64,000 nucleotides of DNA, taken from positions 12,536,501-12,600,500 of the forward strand of contig NC_048539.1 of NCBI RefSeq assembly GCF_902806685.2. Direction: 5' to 3'. Each line of letters opens with the position of its first letter. Position 1 is the first letter of the stretch. This stretch comes from Maniola hyperantus. Taxonomy: Eukaryota > Arthropoda > Insecta > Lepidoptera > Nymphalidae. The position numbers and the translations under genes were made by a program. The notes under the pieces were generated by a model. It did not search any database. It was not told where the DNA came from and saw only the letters and a list, made by a program, of their open reading frames with translations. This document shows, piece by piece, positions 23,901 through 34,000 of this stretch.

Positions 23901-26900
23901 TACTTAAACTCGTATCATTTCACACTTCATAGAACACAATAGAATACGCTCCAGTCCTTAAACAAAAATATTTTCGCGGTCAAAATAAGTTCTACAATCA
24001 AACATACCTAATGTTGGTGTTACATCATCGGTAAAATTCTTTGTTATCCATCGTCATCATTAAAATTGCTGTGTTCTAATGTTAGTGCAGCTCTGAAGAG
24101 TTGTTCTGGCAGTAAAAATAAAATGACCAATATCAGATAGCCAAACTAATTGTACACTAGTACCTCTCCGTATACCCAATCAATTTTGTAGCACTAGTGT
24201 CTCCCAAAATTGAAGATCAGCCTCATATAGCCATCGTTGATTCATTGCCCTTTTTTCCGAGACTTAGAATTTATCTTCTGCTGCTGAGATTGCCAACTAA
24301 TCATCTCATCTGTTGACGCTTGTAACCCTTCCTGTACACTTTGATCTATGTCCAAGCTTTCTTTTTACTTAGTATATATTTTTACTCTGAACTGAAAAGA
24401 TTTCTATCAGAACACTGAGCAGTTTTTATATTACCAATCCGTGTTCGACAGTATATGAAATTTCGTATTCCATATTTTTTATCCAATACTTATCCAAGCG
24501 TTTCTCCTTCCAGGACGAACGGGAAATGTTTGTAACGTGGACATAGATTGCCCAGACAACGCCTTTTGTCGACAGAGCAGCTACTGTGTTTGCAAAGATG
24601 GCTTCGTGTACGCAGCTGTCAATAGCACACATAAAGGATGCTTAAAAGGTGAGCTGAGAGTTTATAAGTACACCTAGCTAGGAAATTTGAAGGAGGGAGG
24701 AAACATTGAAGCTGAGTTATATCTTGATGGTTCTATTTCTTGAAGCATAGTTAGAAGTCTCCTAAAGTTATATAATGTTCTGAGGATAACATTGAATTTT
24801 GTGGAATGTTACCAGCATACTAAGGAACGGTCTTCGGTGAGTTTATTGGTCATTTTCACTTGGAAATGAACTCCAAGAAATTTTACAGTTCAGGCGTATG
24901 GTTTGATTACAATCTTTTTGTATTTTCAGAAGCCAAAAACGGCGAGGAATGCGTCCAACATATTCAGTGCCACTCAACTATGGGAGTGCACTCAGAATGT
25001 ATCAACGGGATTTGCGCCTGCGCTCCCACTGCTCATCTTGAAACCGATCGATGTTACGAGACGGCAGGTAAATTAGGTTTTTTCCATGTCATCCATAGCT
25101 AGTTTGAGAACTGCGGTTGAGTTTGCAGGTGTAAACCTACGCCGGAAATCAACCTTAACCGTGACTCTTGACATTGCAATTCCATAGACCCATTCCTCTA
25201 ATAAGTCACTTAAAACTCTTGTATGGAACTTTTTAGCACGATATAGGAGTAAACAGTGCCGAGAGAGGATCAGTTGAACCCTGAGAGGATTTATTGGAAT
25301 TCACCTATTTATCTCATCCTAGTCTTGTAAAAGGCAAATTGTACCCATGATAATGAACTCTACATTTTGATATTCCAGTAATTGGTGAGCGTTGTGTGGT
25401 GGATCAGAACTGCTTCTTGGGTGTTATGGGTGGCGAGAGGCAGGCATTTTGCGTGCGCGGATACTGCACGTGTCAGTTACAGTATAGCCCGAGGGATAAT
25501 GGGACGAGGTCTGTATACATTTTCGTTTTCTTTTTCATTTAATATACTTACAAATAATTTATATAACCCTAAATAAATTAGTAGGTTAGTTTATACCAGC
25601 ATTTGTACTGTGAGACATGAAAACAAGCAACAATTAAATTAACCTGCAATTCCAAATCACCAACACAGATTCCTCAAGTTTGGGTAGTCCGAATCTGGTG
25701 GAGATTAGAAAGGTGGTTCCAATGGGTACACATTTTTTTGCGAGCACAAAGGTCAGAAGTTCAGAAGAGGAAGGCAAAGAAATAATTACAACTTTTTGTT
25801 TTCGGAAGACTACAGTAAGGAGAGGCATTTACGGAAAGGAATGATGGAAGGAAACTGGAAGTACGAAATTACCCATTTATATTATTTTTCTAGATGCGTC
25901 CGTGATGCCGTCCTTGGGGAAGAATGCGAAGATGAGTTGCAGTGCGCAGGCGTGGGGCTGGAGTGTCGGGGCATTTGCCGGTGTAGAAACAACTGGGTTG
26001 CCTTCCAGGATATCAACGCTTGTGTTGAATGTGAGCTCTTATTGATAAGTTCTGCTTTTATCCAAGCTGTTATTAACACTCTTTGCCTCAACTGATCCTA
26101 TTTTTTCTGAAAATGGTCTGGAAATCTTTCAGACGTTATACAATCTTAACGCTAGGGCGAGTTGAAATCATAATAATTCAAATAGTCCCAAACATAGGGT
26201 TACTGTCATATTTTCTCCTATAACAAGCTTTACCGCTTAGTTGAATTGGAAAAAGAATTTACTCATGTTCAACATGAGCATAATTTTTTACAGTGCGACA
26301 AGGCTATCTTGGCGCGTGGTGAGAATCGGAACTAACGTTGCCGTCAAGTGTCCCCTTTGTTCTTGTTTGAATATTCCAAGCCTTTGTTCTCCAACAGCGC
26401 CCCCCTGTCATTCAAGTGCGACAAGGCTTGTCACACTGTACCGTCAAATGATATGGTTGGTGTTGCTATCTGTTGATATCTTATCAGCGATTACCAATAC
26501 CATCATATATCCATAACTGATAGATCCAATACTTTGAGTTTAACGTCAGTTATGAAAACAGTCATATATTTTAAAAATAATAATATCATCTCTTTTCCTT
26601 CCACAGCTGCAAAAGCCCTCGGAGATCCATGTCAATACGATGTCCAATGCGACGCTTTAGCCGGATTAACCGAAGCACCTTCTCCGGGAGCTGCGTTATG
26701 CTTGGGAGGTGCATGTTCCTGCGCATATGACGCAAGGGCTGTGGGCAACCCGCCTCGCTGCTGGCGGAGGAAGCGACCGGGACAGGATTGTAATAGGGAT
26801 GAGGTAATACATCTATACTTTACAGTTTACCCCCAGAAAGAAGTTAATATAGCGCTCTCTCTGTTACTTAATCCCATACAATATATAGAGACAAAAATTT

Positions 26901-28152
26901 CAGTGGGCTTTAACGATTTTGAGTCACCAACCAATCACAAACATGTTTTCAAAAAGCATTCGAAATTCAGTCCAAAAATATTTTCAATAAACATTTGAAA
27001 TAGAATTAGAAAGCATAGTTTCGTTTGTGATTGGTTTGTGACTCAAAATGGTTAGCCCCTTGATGTTGGAAGGCCACCTTTATATTCTGTGTGTTCTAAA
27101 TGGATTTAGAACTGTGGGTATATTAAATAAAAAATTCAAACTAATTTTTAACTTTTTACTACTAATTTAACTAATTTAAAATATTCATTTCTTAACAATT
27201 TAACTTATAGTCCGTACAAAATGACTTCTCACGTGCCATTTTGAAAGTACCTTTAAAATAATGGAGTGTAGAGACCAGGAGCACTATCTCTTATAGGGGA
27301 AACGTTGAAAAAGTGTCTACTATAAACAATAACTCAAAAATCCTCCAAATTGGCGCTAGCGTAGGCAATTGGTTAGGTATGAATGTAGCAGGTGTTCATA
27401 ATATGGAGTGGAGTATGCCGAGTTAGAAAATTTAACGGATTGAAGTATGAGTTAGAAAATTTAAATTTTTTTGTTAGTGACAGTTCAGTATACCATGCCT
27501 CAACAATTTACGTAGCTAACGTAGTTTATTTCTCTATTTTAAAACCGCTCTTTTTAAAATTTGCCCTTTTGCTACTGTAGCACCCTTATGTAGCACATTT
27601 TAGCGGACACTTTTTATAAACGGAGATCGTGCTCCTGATATAAAATAAGGATTAAAACATATATACTTTTTATACCCTCTATACTTTAAAATAAGGACTA
27701 AAATCTTACTTTTGACATGACATTTTAACAAGTTTCACACAAGTTAACATGGCGCATGAGAACTTATTTTTCACGCATTATACGTAATATTGATATTTAC
27801 CAACCCATTTCGCTGTAAGTACACTAAACTGAATTGACACATATAAAACTAACGCTGTACTTTTCAGTAAAGACCATAGTGGAAATGGTTCCACTATAAT
27901 TATTTAGACCTGTCAATTTAGTAATTGTGTACAACATAATTCTCTATTAAAATTTATGCATTCAATTAAAATTACATTCATGCATCTCCTAAGGAATGCG
28001 TATCAGAAGAAGACGAGCCCGGATATTGCCTGTCTGGACGGTGCACCTGCAAGACCTGTTCACCAGATGCCAGGGATTTCGGAGCAGCAAATAGCCTTTC
28101 CTCGCCATTAGCAGCAGCTGTCTTGTCAATCGTCGCCATTTTAGCGCGCTAG
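17917..28152 (+). CDS. Secreted, probably GPI-anchored EB-module protein (7 exons)
   Basis: Joined exons 17917-17992, 24514-24648, 24930-25067, 25379-25508, 25894-26030, 26607-26803 and 27994-28152 give 323 codons and a stop, with every splice phase matching. The first exon encodes a signal peptide (MAAWW… then a hydrophobic run to about residue 20). Exons 2-6 each encode about one cysteine-rich module with the spacing C-x(5,6)-C-x(5,10)-C-x(4,7)-CxC-…-C, as in EB modules. The last exon ends in a short hydrophobic stretch (PLAAAVLSIVAILAR) right before the stop, typical of a GPI-anchor signal. I therefore expect an extracellular membrane-tethered protein. Its ligand and role are unknown to me and I give no symbol. 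Intron 1 is 6.5 kb. It faces the GPCR gene tail to tail. Confidence 0.85.
18300..18505 (-). repeat. Family A LINE-tail repeat
   Basis: Inverse orientation: 'attataaatacgaaagtgtg', 'tttgacgaaatttggtacag', 'aaatcaaagagttcccacag' and 'aaatccacgcggatgaagtc'. Confidence 0.7.
19421..19600. mobile_element. Foldback MITE with about 40-bp inverted repeats
   Basis: The left arm 'tatataatatctgtaccggc' continues through 'tttactcacgtgtttagtcg'. The right arm is its inverse complement ('cgactaaacacgtgagtaaa', 'gccgggacagatattatata'). The short interior has no coding frame. Superfamily uncertain. Confidence 0.75.
21010..21620 (+). mobile_element. RTE-type LINE, 3' fragment with reverse transcriptase C-terminus
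   Basis: From about 21018 the frame reads KKKLFEVAILPCLTYGCQTW…, and the open stretch to 21457 continues with KLKWKWAGHICRLDKMRWTK, GRQRKRWRDIF and DRELWRDLGEAYA, the conserved tail of RTE/BovB-like reverse transcriptases. Endonuclease and catalytic RT domains are absent, so this is a 5'-truncated copy. The last 138 codons are intact, implying a fairly young insertion. Confidence 0.85.
21736..21956 (+). repeat. Family B LINE-tail repeat
   Basis: 'atataaaaggcaaaggtgac', a (tgac)n run, 'gatctatcaacgcacagccc', 'aatttggcatgcagatagct' and the end 'cgcgagcataagctagct'. Confidence 0.75.
22071..22206 (+). mobile_element. tRNA-derived SINE, type 2, internally deleted
   Basis: Retains the B box region 'tttgattcccggcagg' and the 3' block 'agactgcatcatggcttacc', but most of the body is missing. 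Confidence 0.55.
22287..22442. mobile_element. MITE family 3 (TA|CAGTGCGACA ends), copy 1
   Basis: Begins 'cagtgcgacaaggctatc' and ends 'ggccatgtcgcactg', with TA on both sides, compatible with a Tc1/mariner-type target duplication. The interior 'tcttgtttgaatattc' and 'ccaacagcgcccccctgtca' is shared with 26291-26438. Confidence 0.7.
22756..22899. mobile_element. MITE family 2, copy 2
   Basis: Starts 'ataggtcccgcaaattgc' and ends 'agcaaattgcgagacttat'. The interior 'catttagtgacgtcagcac' and 'tgttaatgagacatggttcc' matches family 2. It is slightly shortened inside. Confidence 0.65.
24514..24648 (+). CDS. EB-module gene, exon 2
   Basis: Acceptor ctccttccag|GA, donor AAAAG|gtgagc, phase 1 in and 1 out. 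Encodes one six-cysteine module (NVC…DC…AFC…YCVC…GC) with a likely N-glycosylation site NST near its end. Confidence 0.88.
24930..25067 (+). CDS. EB-module gene, exon 3
   Basis: Acceptor tgtattttcag|AA, donor GGCAG|gtaaat, phase 1 in and 1 out. Encodes GEECVQHIQC…SEC…GICACAP…DRC, a six-cysteine EB-like module. Confidence 0.88.
25379..25508 (+). CDS. EB-module gene, exon 4
   Basis: Acceptor gatattccag|TA, donor ACGAG|gtctgt, phase 1 in and 2 out. Encodes GERCVVDQNCFLG…AFCVRGYCTC; the sixth cysteine is supplied by the start of exon 5. Confidence 0.85.
25894..26030 (+). CDS. EB-module gene, exon 5
   Basis: Acceptor tatttttctag|A, donor TGAAT|gtgagc, phase 2 in and 1 out. Encodes RCVRDAVLGEECEDELQC…LECRGICRC…NACVE. 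Confidence 0.87.
26291..26438. mobile_element. MITE family 3, copy 2, in intron 5 of the EB-module gene
   Basis: 'ta|cagtgcgacaaggctatc' at the left and 'ttgtcacactg|ta' at the right, with the interior shared with 22287-22442. Confidence 0.7.
26607..26803 (+). CDS. EB-module gene, exon 6
   Basis: Acceptor ttccttccacag|CT, donor GATGAG|gtaata, phase 1 in and 0 out. Encodes GDPCQYDVQCDALAG…ALCLGGACSCAYD…RCW and a basic WRRKRPG stretch before the last module's first cysteine. Confidence 0.87.
26804..27993 (+). other. Intron 6 of the EB-module gene
   Basis: AT-rich; nothing coding recognised. A 'gattggtttgtgactcaaaa' block near 27030 is an inverse repeat of 'ttgagtcaccaaccaatcac' at about 26920, making a loose foldback. 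Confidence 0.5.
27994..28152 (+). CDS. EB-module gene, terminal exon (GPI signal)
   Basis: Acceptor catctcctaag|GAA, phase 0, 52 codons then TAG. Encodes ECVSEEDEPGYCLSGRCTCK plus TC and, after an Asn/Ser-rich linker, a C-terminal hydrophobic segment that runs to the stop with no cytoplasmic tail. Confidence 0.87.
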   Translation, partial: ECVSEEDEPGYCLSGRCTCKTCSPDARDFGAANSLSSPLAAAVLSIVAILAR

Positions 28153-29385
28153 CAGCCATTTTGTGACGTCACGCCGCGCCATCTTGTTAACCTGGCATCA
28201 AAAAAATAATCATCTGTATTGCCGTTAAACTAAAGGAAATCTGACCTGAACTTGCGCAGTGGGTGATTTTACGATCTATTTGCTAATTGATATGGTCGAT
28301 CGATGCTAGGAACTTTCTGCCACTTCTGTTTAGTATAGCTCCAGTTCCTAAATAAGATAGTGGTTAATAGTTATTGCTGTAAATTTTAATGAAAATCCGT
28401 TGTTACTAGTTTTTATCAGCTTCGTTTTAATCTCTCCGTAAATATTTAACATCGAAGTCGAAACTGTTTACATAATTTCACGTAAGCGCCTAGATATTAT
28501 TTTACTTTTAGATACGCACCTAAATATTTTTGAATAATTTAATAGGTACCTAAAACAATTTTCATACCTATTCAAACTTATTACTTTAGGATTAGGACTG
28601 TTTGACGTATTTTTCTGAAGCTTTTGGAATCGCTAGGTATAAATAGTAAATATATTAACCGACAGGTTTTCTGTATTCCTATGAACATAATTCCATAAAC
28701 ACGTCAATTAAAATTTTAACAAGAAACGTTTGTATATTCAGGAGATAGTAGGTATAAATAACTCTTTTTAATATAAGGAACTTTAAAAGTTCAAGTTAAG
28801 CTACTTAAAAATTTGACAAAAATTTAATTCAAAATATTTAAAATAAGTATAGAATTCTATAGTAATTTTATATTTATTAAAAAAAAAAATTATTGATTGG
28901 TATATATTTGCACAAAGTAGCGACCACGTTGTTTTTTGTTGTTAGTTTTCAAAGTTTATTATTAAGTTGTAAATAATATTATTATCGCTGTTAATTTTGT
29001 TGTTGAGTTGTATGTTCTAATAATAATTTATAGGCCGAGAGCTGGTGAACGATTTGATTAGAGTGTTTATCTAAACTACTTAATATCTGTTAACCTAGCC
29101 ACTTTGCCCACCGTCTAAGCCAAAATTGGGCCTATAAACATACATTGCCTTCTCATATAAACTTTGTTTCTCCTATAATAAATTTTGAACCTTAGATTTA
29201 GAGTTGTCACCTTTTTTTTAAAGTAACAAAGCACATGTAAAATATATATCTAATTTTAAAATATATATCAAAAACTTTTCCATTTATTTTTTATTTGTTA
29301 AGAAGTTATGCGCTTTTTTTCTTCGTCCACTTCACATTCATAACGAAACAATATTTTAGCGTACTTTATTAATGTTAAAGATTAT

Positions 29386-29463
29386 CCCCTTCCATATTGT
29401 GCAGACTGCATCATCACTTATTACCAGGTGACATTGCAGTCAAGGGCTAGCTCGTATCTGAAT
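29386..29463 (+). mobile_element. tRNA-derived SINE, type 2, 3' end only
   Basis: 'cagactgcatcatcacttat' and 'cattgcagtcaagggctagc' match the last 75 bp of the type 2 SINE. Confidence 0.6.
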
Positions 29464-29484
29464 ACAAAAACCGGCCAATTGCGA

Positions 29485-29892
29485 GTCAGGCTCGCACCAC
29501 AAGGGTTCCGTAGTACAGTCTTATTTTTTCGACATTTTGCACGATAATTCAAAAACTATCATACATAAAAATAAATAAAAATCTGTTTTAGAATGCACAG
29601 ATAAAGCCCTTTCATATGATACCCCACTTGATATATTATCTTACTTCGAAAATTGAAAATACTAATTATTAGTTTATAACCACAATTTAATTTTTTTTGT
29701 GTGATATAACCACAAATTCACGGTTTTCAGATTTTTCCCCTAATGCCAGCTAAAAAACCCACCTACCTGCCAAATTTTATGATTCTAGGTCAACGGGAAG
29801 TACCCTGTAGGTTTCTTGACAGACAGACAACAATGTGATCAAAGTGATCCTATAAGGGTTCTGTTTTCCTTTTGAGGTACGGAACCCTAAAA
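29485..29892 (+). repeat. Family C dispersed repeat, long copy
   Basis: The most complete copy in the window: 'gcgagtcaggctcgcacc', 'ccctttcatatgatacccca', 'accacaaattcacggttttc', 'gtaggtttcttgacagacag' and 'ttttgaggtacggaacccta'. Confidence 0.7.
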
Positions 29893-30402
29893 AGGTACAC
29901 CTTCATGAAACAGAGCACAGTAGGTACTCTATTTTAGAGTGCAGTTAGCAACCATACCTAGACCTCTACTTCATTTCGAACTTTATTACACTTTTCTTTT
30001 TAATTAAATTGCAAGGTTCACAAAAAAATCTTTAAACAAATCGTTGACCAGTTCATTGACTTAATTAAGCGTAGATTAATAATATCTAAGAGGTAATTCT
30101 TCCGACATTGAGGCAGTATTTTTCGAGTGCAATTTTTGATGTTTAAAATAATATTTTTAAAGACAGCTAAGAATGGGTAGATATATGCCAAAGAAAATGT
30201 ACACGAGATAATCGAATGAATATAATTATTGTGTAAATAAAGGATATTTATTTTAAAATTATGCTTTTTATTTTTTAACGTATATCTATCTTCTACGTAC
30301 CTATATACCTATTACCTATGTATCTGTATAAAGATAGAATAAGAGAATTTTGATAGTTGCAATTGTTGGCCCAAGTCGAGAAAATACATGGATGGGTGAC
30401 CG

Positions 30403-30571
30403 GCGGGGTGATTACGTATCTTGCGACAGGCGTAAATCTCGCGATCATTGCTGTCAAACGTCCGGCTAGAGAGAGACAGCAATATCCACAAAGCAAAATA
30501 AGAAGAAGAAGAAGAGAGACAGCAAATGAACTGTCGGATTGCTACTGCTGTCGCGTTGCTGTCGCTACAAA
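30403..30571. mobile_element. MITE family 4 (GCGGGGTGATTACGTA ends), truncated copy
   Basis: The left end 'ggcggggtgattacgtat' is intact, and the interior 'agagagacagcaaatgaact' and 'gctgtcgcgttgctgtcgct' matches 33297-33488 in inverse orientation. The right terminal repeat is missing: the element stops at the third copy of the GPCR terminal exon. Confidence 0.7.
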
Positions 30572-30680
30572 TTCTTGTTTTTCGAGTTGGAGCTGTAGTA
30601 TGTAGGAATGCAGTAAAGCTTGCCGTACACTGGGCGATGCGGCGGCATACACGAACGGGTTACGGTCTAACGCAATCATA
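30571..30680 (-). pseudogene. Third, truncated copy of the GPCR TM7 exon
   Basis: On the minus strand this reads RNPFVYAAASPSVRQALLHS, clearly related to SALNPFVYAVSSPSVRRAL in the functional exon. The part before the Asn-Pro motif is lost, so it cannot encode a full TM7. Its far end joins a truncated MITE. Confidence 0.75.
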
Positions 30681-30696
30681 CAACTACATACCTTTA

Positions 30697-30857
30697 ATAA
30701 GGCTCTCTGGATCCGGTGGGCGGTGCGTCAAAGGAAACTTAGTTTCTCGAGGTGGAGGTAGCGTAAGGCTCGCCGCACACTGGGCGACGCGGTAGCGTAC
30801 ATGACGGATTGAGGGCTGAGTTGACGTAGTTGAGCCTGGTGCAACGCTGCCGTAAAA
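30697..30857 (-). pseudogene. Second, frameshifted copy of the GPCR TM7 exon
   Basis: Minus-strand sequence 'tacgtcaactcagccctcaa' and 'agtgtgcggcgagccttacg' matches the functional exon almost base for base, but one base is lost within the Pro-Phe-Val codons of the NPxxY motif, shifting the frame. There is no good acceptor before it. It lies immediately downstream of the functional stop codon. Confidence 0.8.
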
Positions 30858-30871
30858 CTACACACCTTTAC

Positions 30872-31065
30872 TTAAGCTCTCTGGATCCGTTGGCTCAAAG
30901 GAATCTCGTTATTTCTCGAGCTGGATGTAGTGTAAGAGTGCTGTAAGGCTCGCCGCACACTAGGTGACGAAACCGCGTACACGAACGGGTTGAGAGCTGA
31001 GTTGATGTAACCCAGCCAGGTGCACCACTGCCAAGCGTCGTCGCTAACTATGTCGTAGAGAGAAT
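30872..31065 (-). CDS. GPCR terminal exon (TM7, C-tail, stop)
   Basis: Acceptor tttatttcccag|AT, phase 1 in, 63 codons then TAA. Encodes the W7.40-x-G-Y-x-N-S-x-x-N-P-x-x-Y signature of aminergic receptors and a short tail ending RIQRA. Two decayed tandem copies follow downstream. Confidence 0.88.
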
Positions 31066-34000
31066 CTGGGAAATAAAATCAGTTTATCATCTCCACCCAT
31101 CGCCGATCCACTATTGAGCACAGGTCTCCTCTCGGAATGACAAGGATTTAGGCCACTGTCCTCCATGCTAGCCAAATGAGTATTGTCAAACACCACACAC
31201 CTTTGAGAACATTGGATAAGACGTATAAGTATGTACGCATACTCTCACACACATTCAACGTACTAACGAGTACGTAATACTCTCAAGCATGCTGGTTTCC
31301 TCACAATGATTCCTTCATCGTTAAAGCAAGCGACATAATTTCTCTTATTTAAAACGCTCAGAGCTACTTACCTACGTTTTAAGCAATTAAATATAGCATA
31401 AAACGCACATAACTCGAAACGTTAGGAGGGGCCAGGGATCAAAAATATGAGAAAGAAAGAAAGAAAATGCATTTATTTGTTGTTGGTGTCACAGATAAAA
31501 ACAAAGTACAGATGTAACATTTTCATCTTTGACACCACCCCAAATGGGTGTACAGCTCAGCAGAATGTCTTGCATCATATGCGTTAACACACATAAGATG
31601 CAGGACCCTGATTTTCAGCTGTGACCCATGAGGCCAAAGTCTAAAAATATTAACTGTTAAAAAATCTCTAGGATAAGTATACAATTTAGTATAAATTATT
31701 TATTATAAGTAATATACTCACATTCAATATTCTACTTGTTGTAGTATGTAAGTAGTTCTTGGGGTATTTACGTCAATAGGAATAGGTAGAAGGATACTTG
31801 AAACATTACTATTTGGAGAACATCTACTCTACAGACTCACCCAGAGGCAATATAATGAAGTAAGGAGTCCAGCAGAGGAAAAACAGCCCCATCAGCATCA
31901 CTATCATGCGAGTAGCTCGACGTTGGCGCTGCGTGAAATTGGTCCTAGAAAATATTACAGCTAAGTACCTCTAAATCCCGCAAATTGCTAATGCGCGTGG
32001 CCGCCATTTTAGTGACGTCAGCACTAGACTGAAGCACAGAATATATTATAATAGTACTGAAGTTTCGAGCTGACGGTATATTTTTATTTCAGCTGACGTC
32101 AAAATGACGTCATTTCGATGTTAATAAGACATAAGGACTTGTACCTATATTTCAAAGGTTTGTGATACGGTACCTACCACGATCTTCTATATATACAAAA
32201 GGAGATGCTGACTGACCGACTGACTGATCTATCAACGCACAGCTCAAACCACTATTCTGATCGGGCTGAAATTTTGCATTCAGATAGCTATTATGACGTA
32301 GACATCCGCTTAGAAAGGGTTTTTAAAAATTCAACCCCTAAGGGGCTAAAATAGGGATTTAAAATTTGTGTAGTCCACGCAGACCAAGTCGCGGGAATAA
32401 GCTAGTCTATAATATTCTTTGATAACCGTGATCATAATATATTATTTACACCAATATCATGGCACTGTAGAAAACAGAAAAATACAGTTGCATCGAAAAT
32501 TACATTTTTCTAATTGAATTGAAACAGTCGTGTTTATAAGCAACTAGGGCTGCCATACATCCTGGTACACCGGGACAAGTCCCGGTCTGAAGCGTTGTGT
32601 CCCGGTCAGTAACTTAGTTGTCCCGCTTTGCCAGTTAGGGCGTTTGTCCACCGGCGCCGTCAACACGACGTCAACGAAAAACGAGATTATTTTGGACGGA
32701 GTTCGGAATGACGTGTGTCCACTGCGACTGAACTCAGCGGTTCAGTTTGATCTTTCTGTTCTTCGTGGTAGAATAAACAGACGAATGTGTACCTACTTCT
32801 ACTTAATGCGCACTTACTTATAACCACATTTTCCTGTGGTAGGCTCAGTGCAGGCTCCATTTATTGCGGGCGAATTCGAACGAGACGATTTCGGCGTATC
32901 GGTGCTAGATTTAAACAAAAATTGCCAAGTAAATAATAATTAATTAGGTTTACGCTAGTCCCTATTAAGTAGATACAAACCAACGCGAATCTTAGAATAA
33001 AAGTTGAAAGTAAAATACTATCTACCTATGATAGTTTATTATTTTTTCACGTCATAGTTAAGATCTGGCAGGTCAACCTCCATCAATCATTATTACAATC
33101 GCAACTGTTGTGATTAGCTGAATTTATGGTGTTCTTACGCAACAATCTATTGTTACGAATAGTGAGCAAGCGTCAACCAATCAGAGCTGATTGCGATCGT
33201 GACATTGTAATTTGTAGCTGTCATTCTACCGCAATCGAGCCCCTGGTTGGTCGATAGAATTTAATATCTCCTCTCCGCCCCACTTAATTGGAAACCGGCG
33301 GGGTGATTACGTAAAACGTTGCAGTAGCGACAGCAGTAGCAATGCGATAGTTCATTTACTGTCTCTCTTCTTTTTCTTCTTAGTTTGCTTGTGGCTATTG
33401 CTGTCTCTCTCTAGCCGCTGTTTTGACAGCAATGATCGCGACATTCGCCTGTCGCAAGCCTGTCGCGAGATACGTAATCACCCCGCGGGCCTTACAGTAG
33501 TGTTCAGTATGACGTCCTGCCACTTCTACCGTACCTATTGCTGCCGTTATGCATACTTTGTGTGTGTAAAGGCAAAGAATAAACTTACATCGGAAAATTC
33601 TCATTGTTATCAGTTTTTATGGGGCTTTTCCTTGTCACCTGCTCTGGTGTGGGATTATTTTGTGTGAATTCCTGTAATAAAGAAAGACCTAATAAAATTA
33701 TTATACTTTATTTGCATCTGTAACTGATGTCTTTATGCTTATTTCGTGGTTTAACGACATACTTAATTATTATAAGGTAAAAAATAACGGGTACGTATAC
33801 GTAACACCATTCATAAGATGATTTTGAAATATCGATATGTCGTGATCACGACGCGACTGCAGTGCTGCGAGAGATGAAGTTTAAGCTGTCAAGTTCGCTG
33901 AACTTCACAAGCTGCTTACAACATCACTATTAGCCTTGGATGTCTGTACGACGCTGTCCTGCGGGGTGATTACGTAAAAAGTTGCAGTAGCGACAGCAAC

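Larger units (their letters stand above)
17993..24513 (+). other. Intron 1 of the EB-module gene (6.5 kb), repeat-rich
   Basis: No exon seen inside. Contains family A tail 18300-18505, a long foldback element 19421-19600, an RTE fragment 21010-21620, family B tail 21736-21956, a SINE remnant 22071-22206, a TA-flanked MITE 22287-22442 and a family 2 MITE 22756-22899. Confidence 0.6.
28153..30402 (+). other. 3' flank and probable 3' UTR of the EB-module gene
   Basis: AT-rich, no other gene seen. AATAAA signals on the plus strand at 29177-29182 and 30236-30241 are candidate polyadenylation signals; I cannot tell which is used. A SINE tail (29386-29463) and a family C repeat (29485-29892) lie between them. 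Confidence 0.4.

Noticed and set aside
30764..30942. Anonymous 180-bp tandem repeat
   Set aside because: Re-read on the minus strand it proved to be part of the GPCR terminal exon and its copies, so it is not listed as a satellite.
31929..31944. Longer TM6 exon starting at the ctag acceptor
   Set aside because: Gives TNFTQ before RQRRATR but breaks phase with the TM5 exon; the internal cag acceptor at 31929-31931 keeps the frame.
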